Assembly (NCBI GenBank): GCA_034437615.1
Contig: DAOTTW010000236.1
Span: 1-13,882 of the forward strand
Direction: 5' to 3'
Source of the DNA: DAOTTW01 sp034437615
GTDB lineage: Bacteria > Chloroflexota > Anaerolineae > Aggregatilineales > Phototrophicaceae
Length of the DNA: 13,882 bases
Position numbers and translations under genes: made by a program. The notes under the pieces were generated by a model that made no database searches, was not told where the DNA came from, and worked only from the letters and a program-made list of their open reading frames with translations. This document shows, piece by piece, positions 1-8,397 of this stretch (position 1 is the stretch's first letter; every line of letters starts with the position of its first letter).

Positions 1-467
1 ATGTTCATGCGCTGGCCGACATCACGCCAGAAATAGAAGTTCGCTAGCTTTTCCCTGCGCGTGGGCTTACGCCAGCCATAGCGCTCACTGAAGTAAATCG
101 GCTGCAAGATGAATTGTGACAGCACATACAGAAAATCGCGATTCTCGATGGGCCAGCGCCCGTGCAGGGCGTTCATGCGCCTAATGACCTGTTGCCCCAG
201 GTCGCTTGTGATGCCGCGTTCACCCAACGCCGCGATCATGGTCGCAGTGTCGTCGTAGCGCTTTTGCCCGTGCCCTTCAAATTGGCCGGATGCGGCTAAG
301 ATGCGGCTGGTATGCGGCACGGCATACGTGCGAAACAGCGCAAATTCCAGCGAGAGGCGCACCAGCCAGGGGTTTTCGTAACTGCCGACCAGATACACGA
401 TGCGCTCATAGTCAGTTTTCGGGTCCAGATTTTCGATTTCACGTAGCGTCTTGAATTTGTTGAACAT
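1..467 (-). CDS. MpaB-family (DUF2236) oxygenase-like protein, partial
   Basis: Only the N-terminal 155 codons are in the window; the gene runs off the left edge. My own reverse-strand translation begins MFNKFKTLREIENLDP at an ATG 16 nt after the stop of the RHS gene. Segments that fit the DUF2236/MpaB family (mycophenolic-acid MpaB and rubber-oxygenase relatives, often haem-dependent) are KRYDDTATMI at residues 69-78, RRMNALHGRW at 97-105, NRDFLYVLSQF at 109-119 and FWRDVGQRMN at 146-155. Members of this family oxidise varied substrates or are uncharacterised, and the substrate cannot be told from this fragment. There is no signal peptide, so it is probably cytosolic or membrane-peripheral. 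No clear Shine-Dalgarno sequence precedes the ATG. The short gap suggests it is the last or a late gene of the FHA-PP2C-RHS operon, though a role in that system is not evident. Family assignment is by remembered motif pattern only. Confidence 0.72.
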   Translation of the reverse strand, partial: MFNKFKTLREIENLDPKTDYERIVYLVGSYENPWLVRLSLEFALFRTYAVPHTSRILAASGQFEGHGQKRYDDTATMIAALGERGITSDLGQQVIRRMNALHGRWPIENRDFLYVLSQFILQPIYFSERYGWRKPTRREKLANFYFWRDVGQRMN

Positions 468-483
468 GGCACTTTGTCGCCGC

Positions 484-3400
484 TTAGCGGCCTATCGTCA
501 GGTAATCTTCACAGGTTTCGCAGGGTAGCACACCGAGATTATAAATGCGTGTGTAGAATCTCGCGAGTTGCTGCCGTAGCGCATCAACCTCATCTGCGAT
601 CTGTGGCTCGATGGCGGGCAGCATCGGCTCGACCTGTGGCGCAGGCAAGGCTGGGATGGGGTTTTGCTGTGTGAGTGTGCTTAGCTGGGCATAATCCGCT
701 GATAAGCCTGCTCCTAATTGCAAGGGCACCAGCCTTTGCTGCAAGACCTGCTCACCTTGCAGACGTGCGTGCATGGCATCCGGCAGCGCGATCTGTGGCC
801 GTAGGCTGAGTGTCGGCGTGCTGTGGCCATAACCGGAGCAGAAAACCAGCGGGTCCAGTGTGGCTTGCGCCACCAGCGGCACCACCTGTGAGAGCAATGC
901 GAAGGGGTCCTGTTGCTCGAAGGGGTCGGGTGTGATGGTCGGCAACCAGCCTGCACCCGGCGTATAGTGCGCCATCGTCTGCTGTATCTGTTGCGCCTGC
1001 AAATCGCGTAGTGCCTGCGGCATGGGGTTGGCGTCCAGCGTGTAAAAGTCGTTCAGCAGCGGCGACAAGCGTGCAACGACGCTATTCGTCTGCCGATAGA
1101 GCGCATCCGACAGGGGCAACGCCCGGAAGTTATCGTCGCGCTGCACTTCATGCACGGCAGGCGCTGCGGGGATGTCCGGCAGCATCGGTTGTGGGATGAG
1201 CGTCTCTGGTTGCAATGTCTGTGGCAGGCGGTCCACTGTCGGCGGTTCTATCACAGGCTCGATAGTCATGCCGGACGTGTCGAAGAAGCGCAGCGGGCGG
1301 TTACGGGCATAGGTGTAGGCGTTGCCGACGAGTTCCGGTTGCAGCGGGTCGGGCTGAATAAAGCGCCCACTGGTCGGGTCGTAGGCGCGTAAACCCAGCA
1401 GATACAAGCCGCTGGCTGGGTCGTAGGGCTGATTGTTGAACAGAAAGCTGAGTTGGTTCAGCGTGCGGTCGGCGTCGGGGTCGTCATCGGTGAAGATGCG
1501 CGTGCCATAGCTGCTGAAATCGCGCAGGCGGTCCGGCACACCGATCAAATCACCCGCCGCATCTGTGAATAAGCGCGTGCTGTTGAACTGGTCGTTCAGG
1601 TGCCATAGGGCGCTGCCATCTGCTGTAATCGTCAGCAGGCGTTCGTCATCAGTATGCAGGTAGCGTTCTGTGCTTCCGTTCGCGGCGGTCATCGCGATGG
1701 GTGTGCGCCCGTCATAGCTCAGCGTGCGGCTATCGGAGCCACTTTGCCAGCCCACAAGCCGACTCATGGCATCGTAGCGCAGCGCCACATCCACCGGGGT
1801 ATTGTTTGCATTGCGGCCCTGAACGCCTGTCAGCCGATTTTCTTCATCATAGCTGAAGTTCAGGATGGGCGGGTTTTGTGCGCCGACGCGCCCGTAAACA
1901 ATGCGCGACAGGGTGCCGTTGAGGTTGTATTCATAGCGCACGTCCACCACACCCGGCGTCTGGGCCAGCGTGATGCCCAACGAGAGGCCAGAGACCACCA
2001 GCAGCGCCAGCAGCATCCCAGGCAGCCGTTTGTGGCGGCGCAACCCTAGCCCACCCATCAGCAGCAGCAGCAAAAACGGCAAAGCAGGCAATTGCAGCGT
2101 ATCCGTGTCACGCGGGGTGTAGTTGCTCACCTGCCCGGTAAGCTGATTGCGGTTGTTAAAGACGTAGAGTGTGCGCTGACCGTTGACCGAGACCTCCGCC
2201 TGATTGCCCGCGTCGTCATAGCGCACATCCAGCGTATACAGCGCCTCGCCGCGTTCGTTCAGCCAGCGCTCGCTAATCAGGCGATGCGCCACGTCATACG
2301 TGTATAGAATGCTGCTGCGTTCTTGCCCTGCCACGCGGTCTACGCGGATGAGGCCGCCAACGCTGTTATAGCGATAGTCGTAGCGGTCCAGGCGTTCGTT
2401 ATTGGGGCCAAAATGCTGTATCAGCACGATACGCCCGGTGCCATCGTAGGCGTAAAAGGTGCGCACATCGTTGCTGCGCAGAATCTCCGTGATGCGGTCC
2501 TGATTGTTGTACGTAATTTCCACCCACAGCGCCTCACCCGTCGTCGGGGATGTGTAATCAATGCGGGTCACGCGGTCCAGTGCATCCACCGTGTAGCTTG
2601 TCGTGCCCAGTTCGCCTGCGTTGCGCTCGATGATATTGCCTGCTGCGTCGCGTGTATAGCGGATGTCGGCGCTGCTACTTCGTTCGCGGATCAATTGCCC
2701 GTGTGCATCATAGGTAAAATCCAGGCGTTGACCGCTGGCTGGCCCCAGGATACGCGCTGGCTGGCCTGCGGTGTCATAGATGTAGGTGATGGCCTGCCCC
2801 TGATTGATGTAGTTGGTTTCAATCAGGCGGTTGGCTGCATCGTAGGTGTAGCGCGTCTGGTCGCCATCTGGCGCAGTGCGGCGCGTCACATTGCCCATGA
2901 CATCATGCTGGTAGCGATAGGCATCCGCTGCTAAATTGCTGATTTCAGTCAGGTTGCCAGCCGCATCCAGCGAAAAATTTAACGTCTGCTGCAACGGGTT
3001 GGGTGCTTGCAGTGTGTCATCAGTCGGCCCTAACGTCACCGAGCGGAAATTCCCGGTGGTGTCGTAGCCTAAAGCCACCTCACGGTTATCAGGGAAGGTC
3101 AGGCGTGCTAAACGGTCATAGGTGTCATAGGTATAGCGCACGCTACTGCCGAGTGGGTCGCTGATCTGGATGGTGTTGCCGACTGGATCATAGGTGTAGG
3201 CCCACACATTGGCCTCACTATCGACATAGCGCACGCGCCGATTCAGCGCGTCATACGTCAGGTTAATCGCCAGTGGTTCCGTGCCATTATTGGGCAGCAA
3301 AATTGCGGTCAGGTTGTCGGCCAAGTCGTATTCATAAAATTCAGCAATGGGGTTATCGTCCAGTGTGCGCCGCACCTGCGCCAGATTGCCGCGTGTATAC

Positions 3401-6400
3401 AGGTAGCGCGTCACGCGGCCCTGCGGGTCCTGGTAGCTGGTCAACTGGTCCAGCGCGTTATATTGGAAGGTGTGGCGGCGCTCATCGGGCGTGCCGACGG
3501 CCTCCGTTATGGCAATCACGCGGTCCTCGCCATCATAAGTATATTCGCTGACCACACCCGCCTGTGAGACGTAGCGCGTCATATTGCCATTGGCATCATA
3601 TGCAAATTGTTCGCTGGCTTCGGCGGTTGTGCCCACCTGATACGTCACCCGTGTAACCTCACCGGCGGCGTTGTAGGTGTAGCGCGTGCTGTTATCCAGT
3701 GGATTAGTCATGCTGCTTAGGCGGCCTGCATCATCATAGCCGAGTCGCCAGCGCCCACCCGCCGGATCAGTGTATTGTGTAGGGCGTCCGGCGGCGTCAT
3801 AGGCCCAGGCGTGAAGGGTGCGTTGCGTCGGCGCGGCCCCATCGGATGCGATTACAAGCTGTGTGATGTAGCCGTCGGCGTCATAGCTGAAGCGCGTGTT
3901 GAGTGGCGGTTGCGTGCGCAGGGTCGTATCGGCTGGCGTAATATCCAGGATGGAGAGCACGCGGCCCAGGGCATCCGTGTTTTCGTAGCTGTATAAGCGT
4001 CCGTTGGCGTCTCGGTAGCGGCGTAAACCGAGCGTGCTTTCGTTCCACAGGTAGCGCTGTTCGTTGCCTACCGCGTCGATAATGCGGCTGATCTGGTCGA
4101 TGGCGTTGTAGCGGTAGGATGTGGTATGGCCGAGTGAATTTGTGCGGCTAGTGACGCGCCCGGATGTGTCGTAGGTGTAGAGCGTGCGCACGCGGTCACG
4201 ATATTCGTTGACGGCGCTGATGTTGCCTTCGGTGTCATACGTCAGCGTGATGTCGCGGCCCTCAGCCTGAAAATCAATCTGTGCGATGCGGCCTAGCGCG
4301 TCATAGCCGTACAGCGTTTCCTGCCCGATGCCATCCGTCAGCGCAAGCAGTTGGTCCAGCGCATCATAACGATAGGTGCGGATGGTGCGGCGCGGGTCCG
4401 TTTCGGTTTGCACCATACCGCGTTGATTGTAGGTGTAGGTGGTGCGGCGGTCAGTGTCGCCTGTGGCTGGCGCTTCGATGGCTGTAACGCGGTTGAGCGC
4501 ATCATACACGTAGGTCGTGGTCAGGCCGTTGGCGTCTGTGCGCGTCAGCAGATTGTCGTTTTCATCGTAGGTGTAGGTGGTGCGCGTGCCATCCGGCAGC
4601 AGCAACGCCGTCAGGTTGCCGAGTGTGTCGTATGCATAGCGCGTGACCAAACCGGACGGAGCCGTTACCGCCAGCAGATTGCCCGCATCGTCATAATCAT
4701 AGCGGGTGGTGGCGTTGGCTACGGTGGTGCTGATGATGCGCCCGCTAAAATCATACTCTAGCGCCAGTGTGCGCCCGTTTTCCTTCTGGATGATCGTGGG
4801 CAGGTCACGGCGGTTGTACTCGATGTTATAAATTTGCTGGATGTCGTTTTGCTCGGTCACAAGCTGGCGCATCCGGCCCAGGGCATCATAGCGGCGCGTC
4901 GTCGTGCGTCCGTTGGGGTCAAGCTGCTGTGTGATGGTGCGCCCGCTGTTGCCGCCCTCTAATGCTGTGGTGTAGCGCGTGGCCAACCCAGCCGGTGAGC
5001 GTGCCAGCGTCAGGTTATCCAGCGCATCGTATTCGTAGCTGAACGTGCGCAGCAGCGCATCTACTACCCGCAGCAGATTACCGGCTTCATCGTGCGTGTA
5101 AGTGGTGATCTGCCCGTTACCATCCGTCACTGAGGCAATGTGACCCAGGGCATCATAGCCGTATTCGGTGATCTGGCCGCGATCTTCGATGCGCGTAAGC
5201 TGGCCCAGGTCATCGTAGAAATACAGGATTTCGGCAGCCAGCGGCCCGACAATGGCGCGTAGCTGCTCCGTGTTGCTATCCCAATTCAGCGTGATGGTGT
5301 TGCCGCGCTCGTCGGTGATGGCGCGTAGCTGGCCGATGATGTCATAATCCAGCCGCAGCACGCGCAGCGCATCCTGACTGCTGATGTCGCTCAGGCGCGT
5401 ATCAGGGTCTAGCGGCAGGCCCTGCCAGATTTCCGAGATGTAGCCGAAGGCGTTATAGCGGTAGACCGTGCCGATTTGTGGGCTGCCTGTGTTGCCGGGT
5501 GCCAGCGTGCCCGGTTCTGCGACGAGCACGACGCGCCCCCAAGCGTCGTATTCGTAGCGCGTGGTGCTGTTACGCTCATTCAGCCCGATCAGCACCCGTT
5601 CCGTATGCGACGCCAGCAGGGGCCGTTCATAGCCCTGCAAGCTGTAGCCGGGGTCGGCAACCGGGGCCGCATAGCTGAAACGGTCTAATTCCAGGCTGGG
5701 GTAGGTGATGTCGGTCAGCAGGCTACTATAGCCGCGTTGCTCATACAGCAGGTCATAGGCGGCATCACTGGGGTTGAGCGGGTCCTTGTAATTAATCAGG
5801 TTGCCGCGTGCATCGTACTGGTAGCTGAAATTGGTCAGCGTGGGTTGCCGGATGTTGCTCAGCAGCCCATCAGTATAGCTGTAACTGTAGCTATAGCCCT
5901 CACGCGGCGTCTGATAATCCGTCAGCAGCAGCCCATAGGTGGGATCAGCCGTGTAGCGCCAGATGCTCTGACGGTTTGCGCCGTTGACGTTGGTGAGTTG
6001 GCGCGTCTGACGCGGGTTGGCATCGTAAAAGTAGGCAAAGATGCGCTGAAATGTCGCCTGGCCGTCGGCGGTATCCGGGTTTTCGATATAACGTGTTACG
6101 CGCCTTGAGCCGTCGTAGCTGAGGCTGCCCGTGTGATGATAAGGGCTGCGCACATCGTCAAACCCTGTCAGCAGCGCATCCGCGTTATAGGCATAGTCGG
6201 CGCTTTGTGTGGGTGTGTTGTATTGCGCCCGCGTCAGCAGGCGGTTGGTCTCATCGTAGCTGTAGCTAATCTGCCGCAGGGACGTATCGCGCACGGTTTC
6301 GATGCGGCCTGTCTCACCCGTGAAAACTTCAAAGCGGCGGCCATACGGTTCTGTGATGAAAACACCGCCTGTACGCCCCGCAAAGCCATAATCGGGCGAT

Positions 6401-8397
6401 GCGATGGGCGCAGGTGAGAACGTCACAGAGCGCCGCACGGATTCGCTGATGCGCTCTAAACGTCCGGCGCGGTCAAACAGATAGCGCACGCCGCTTGTCG
6501 TCGTCGCTTGCCAGTGGCCCAATGTGCCGCCGACCTGTTCAACGACCCAGGGGCGTAATGTGTTGCTTTCGTAGCGTGTCGGATTGGCTGCTAGCGCGCT
6601 GAAACGATGCCGGGTGCCATCCGGTAAGATCAGCGTGACCTGACCAAGTGGCGCATCCGTGATGTCTAGCTCGTATTGGTAGCTGTGCCGCCAGCCTGTG
6701 CCTAATTGACCCAGCAAATAGCCCGCCGGGGATGCTAGCATGTAATCCGGCGTCAGGCCGCTATCCTGGCTGTTATAGTGGCGCGTCCAGTTCAGCGGCA
6801 GTGTATGGCTTGGGATGTCAAAATCCGTCACGTGATAGTAGAAGTTGCCGTTAGCCGGGTTGACAGGGGCCTGTTCGAGTTCAGCGCCTACACACGGGCA
6901 GACGCTAAGCCAATCCTGCCCTAAGTTATTGAAGCCACGCGGGATGTAACCGACCTGATAGGGCAGGGCGGCGGCACTTTGCTGGCTTTGCGCGGGCGTT
7001 TCGATGCTGGTGCCATCCGGCAACGATAGCCCGAAGCTGCCGTCATTGCGCTGGAATTGCACAGCCGCGTTCACGATGCGCAGTGTGTCCAATGTAGCCG
7101 CAGGCTCTACCAATTCGCGGCTATCCAGGGGTTGCACGCGCCACAGCCCATTTTGCAGCCGCACATCGCCCATGCCACGCCAATCAATTCGCAGGTCGGT
7201 GTCGGCTGCATGGCGGATATTGGCTGTTAGCGGGTCCGTCTGCACAAGATTGAGGTCATCAAAGCGCACATCATCGGCCAACAAACGACCATCGCCGCCG
7301 TAATACACGCGCAGTTCATCGTCAATGTAGGCCAGTGTATCCCAACCGAGCAAATCCGACTCGACATATTGGCCACCCGGCAGGCGCAGCACGTGCTTTT
7401 CAGCGTTCAGGCGCAGCAGTCGGCTATCATCTGCGGTGGTGACGATGCGCACGGGGTCCGTGCCTGCGGGTGGTGTGATAGTGACGGAGAAGGCTTCATC
7501 GGCCACCTGTACGGATGCGATGCGCGTCATATCGGTAATCAAGCTGCGGCCACCGGAGGTCGTCAGGGTGTAGAGGCCGCTGTTGCTGTTATAGGCCACT
7601 GTGATGCGCTGGCGGGTGAAAATCGGCACGTTGCCCGTCGTCAGCACGCCCAGCCCATTTGCTACCGCGCTGACGGAACGAATGCCGCGTTGGATCGGCA
7701 AGCTGTTATCCAGCGTCAGGCGCAGGCTACCCGCTTGCATCTCCCATAAGCCGTTGTCCTGCTGCTGTGTGCTGATGCCACCATACGTCAGCACGCCTAG
7801 CGCGTTGCCGTTATCCAGCGGGGCGGATTCAAGCGCAGGAATGGCGATCAGGCCGACATCAGGCAAGGGCGTCAGGCCAGAATTCGGCGCAAAGCGCCGC
7901 CGCCCATTTAACGTCAGGGTCAGGCTGTATTCGTCGGGGTTTTCGGTTTGTGCGACACCCAAGCCTGTGCCAGAGACTTCTATGCGATAGGTGCCATCGC
8001 TCGGCAAGCCTGCATCCCACACGATGCTGCTGTTATCAGGATAAACCTCGGCGCGTGCAACGGCTAGCACGCTGTCATCCGGCGCGATGAGGCGCAGCAC
8101 AGGGGCAAACTGGCCGGCAATGCGCTGTGCGCGTATGGTGATAAGCTCACGCGCCAGACCATCAAATGACCAGGTGTGCGTCGTCTGTGGTCCCAGGAAG
8201 CCGCTTCGCGTTTGGCTGTAGCCGATGCTGAAGCGCTCACCCTGCGCCGTGACCTGACCTGGTTGCGTGGTCTCTGCGCTGTCCTGTGCGGCTGTCGGTG
8301 CGCTGATGAACAGGCAGGCCAGCAGGCCGACCAGCAACAGCAGCAGATGGCGCTGCACGTAATTAGCTTGCTTACAGGCGTGTGATGTCATCGTCAT
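484..8397 (-). CDS. Giant secreted RHS/YD-repeat protein with internal membrane hairpin
   Basis: This is a 2637-residue protein counted from the ATG at 8397; TTG at 8400 and ATG at 8391 are alternative starts. Domains in order: signal peptide (hydrophobic core about 18-31, likely cleavage after APTAA or APTAAQ near 37-38); a beta-sandwich resembling the bacterial pre-peptidase C-terminal (PPC) domain at about 55-165; an unassigned beta-rich region to about 495; a CPC motif at 500-502; a DUF6531-like RHS entry domain at about 510-600 (VNPANGNF, LPLNWTRHYN, GTGWRHSY); then about fifty YD repeats (Y-D-x-x-G-N/R-L/I) from about 710 to 2300. The repeats are interrupted at 2103-2146 by two hydrophobic stretches around RRHKR. 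An RHS-associated core follows at 2316-2376 (RAYDPTSGRFIQPDPL, YTYARNRPLRFFDTSG), then a 261-residue Pro/Gln-rich tail that I do not recognise, ending in CETCEDYLTIGR. RHS proteins fold as hollow beta-shells that often enclose a C-terminal toxin; no known toxin motif is seen here. The start overlaps the upstream VWA/FHA gene by 26 nt, so translation is probably coupled. Confidence 0.95.
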   Translation of the reverse strand: MTMTSHACKQANYVQRHLLLLLVGLLACLFISAPTAAQDSAETTQPGQVTAQGERFSIGYSQTRSGFLGPQTTHTWSFDGLARELITIRAQRIAGQFAPVLRLIAPDDSVLAVARAEVYPDNSSIVWDAGLPSDGTYRIEVSGTGLGVAQTENPDEYSLTLTLNGRRRFAPNSGLTPLPDVGLIAIPALESAPLDNGNALGVLTYGGISTQQQDNGLWEMQAGSLRLTLDNSLPIQRGIRSVSAVANGLGVLTTGNVPIFTRQRITVAYNSNSGLYTLTTSGGRSLITDMTRIASVQVADEAFSVTITPPAGTDPVRIVTTADDSRLLRLNAEKHVLRLPGGQYVESDLLGWDTLAYIDDELRVYYGGDGRLLADDVRFDDLNLVQTDPLTANIRHAADTDLRIDWRGMGDVRLQNGLWRVQPLDSRELVEPAATLDTLRIVNAAVQFQRNDGSFGLSLPDGTSIETPAQSQQSAAALPYQVGYIPRGFNNLGQDWLSVCPCVGAELEQAPVNPANGNFYYHVTDFDIPSHTLPLNWTRHYNSQDSGLTPDYMLASPAGYLLGQLGTGWRHSYQYELDITDAPLGQVTLILPDGTRHRFSALAANPTRYESNTLRPWVVEQVGGTLGHWQATTTSGVRYLFDRAGRLERISESVRRSVTFSPAPIASPDYGFAGRTGGVFITEPYGRRFEVFTGETGRIETVRDTSLRQISYSYDETNRLLTRAQYNTPTQSADYAYNADALLTGFDDVRSPYHHTGSLSYDGSRRVTRYIENPDTADGQATFQRIFAYFYDANPRQTRQLTNVNGANRQSIWRYTADPTYGLLLTDYQTPREGYSYSYSYTDGLLSNIRQPTLTNFSYQYDARGNLINYKDPLNPSDAAYDLLYEQRGYSSLLTDITYPSLELDRFSYAAPVADPGYSLQGYERPLLASHTERVLIGLNERNSTTRYEYDAWGRVVLVAEPGTLAPGNTGSPQIGTVYRYNAFGYISEIWQGLPLDPDTRLSDISSQDALRVLRLDYDIIGQLRAITDERGNTITLNWDSNTEQLRAIVGPLAAEILYFYDDLGQLTRIEDRGQITEYGYDALGHIASVTDGNGQITTYTHDEAGNLLRVVDALLRTFSYEYDALDNLTLARSPAGLATRYTTALEGGNSGRTITQQLDPNGRTTTRRYDALGRMRQLVTEQNDIQQIYNIEYNRRDLPTIIQKENGRTLALEYDFSGRIISTTVANATTRYDYDDAGNLLAVTAPSGLVTRYAYDTLGNLTALLLPDGTRTTYTYDENDNLLTRTDANGLTTTYVYDALNRVTAIEAPATGDTDRRTTYTYNQRGMVQTETDPRRTIRTYRYDALDQLLALTDGIGQETLYGYDALGRIAQIDFQAEGRDITLTYDTEGNISAVNEYRDRVRTLYTYDTSGRVTSRTNSLGHTTSYRYNAIDQISRIIDAVGNEQRYLWNESTLGLRRYRDANGRLYSYENTDALGRVLSILDITPADTTLRTQPPLNTRFSYDADGYITQLVIASDGAAPTQRTLHAWAYDAAGRPTQYTDPAGGRWRLGYDDAGRLSSMTNPLDNSTRYTYNAAGEVTRVTYQVGTTAEASEQFAYDANGNMTRYVSQAGVVSEYTYDGEDRVIAITEAVGTPDERRHTFQYNALDQLTSYQDPQGRVTRYLYTRGNLAQVRRTLDDNPIAEFYEYDLADNLTAILLPNNGTEPLAINLTYDALNRRVRYVDSEANVWAYTYDPVGNTIQISDPLGSSVRYTYDTYDRLARLTFPDNREVALGYDTTGNFRSVTLGPTDDTLQAPNPLQQTLNFSLDAAGNLTEISNLAADAYRYQHDVMGNVTRRTAPDGDQTRYTYDAANRLIETNYINQGQAITYIYDTAGQPARILGPASGQRLDFTYDAHGQLIRERSSSADIRYTRDAAGNIIERNAGELGTTSYTVDALDRVTRIDYTSPTTGEALWVEITYNNQDRITEILRSNDVRTFYAYDGTGRIVLIQHFGPNNERLDRYDYRYNSVGGLIRVDRVAGQERSSILYTYDVAHRLISERWLNERGEALYTLDVRYDDAGNQAEVSVNGQRTLYVFNNRNQLTGQVSNYTPRDTDTLQLPALPFLLLLLMGGLGLRRHKRLPGMLLALLVVSGLSLGITLAQTPGVVDVRYEYNLNGTLSRIVYGRVGAQNPPILNFSYDEENRLTGVQGRNANNTPVDVALRYDAMSRLVGWQSGSDSRTLSYDGRTPIAMTAANGSTERYLHTDDERLLTITADGSALWHLNDQFNSTRLFTDAAGDLIGVPDRLRDFSSYGTRIFTDDDPDADRTLNQLSFLFNNQPYDPASGLYLLGLRAYDPTSGRFIQPDPLQPELVGNAYTYARNRPLRFFDTSGMTIEPVIEPPTVDRLPQTLQPETLIPQPMLPDIPAAPAVHEVQRDDNFRALPLSDALYRQTNSVVARLSPLLNDFYTLDANPMPQALRDLQAQQIQQTMAHYTPGAGWLPTITPDPFEQQDPFALLSQVVPLVAQATLDPLVFCSGYGHSTPTLSLRPQIALPDAMHARLQGEQVLQQRLVPLQLGAGLSADYAQLSTLTQQNPIPALPAPQVEPMLPAIEPQIADEVDALRQQLARFYTRIYNLGVLPCETCEDYLTIGR

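Noticed and set aside
2323..2934. A 203-codon plus-strand open frame opposite the RHS gene, and many similar shorter ones across 484-8400.
   Set aside because: They are antisense shadows of the YD repeats: the repeated Tyr-Asp codons give Val/Ile/Ala-rich translations on the other strand. None shows a domain, a ribosome site or a plausible start.
1900..6300. A CRISPR-like or tandem DNA repeat array, suggested by recurring 'gtcatag/gtaggtgtag' strings.
   Set aside because: The strings follow the codons of the YD repeats, are imperfect and unevenly spaced, and stay in one reading frame.
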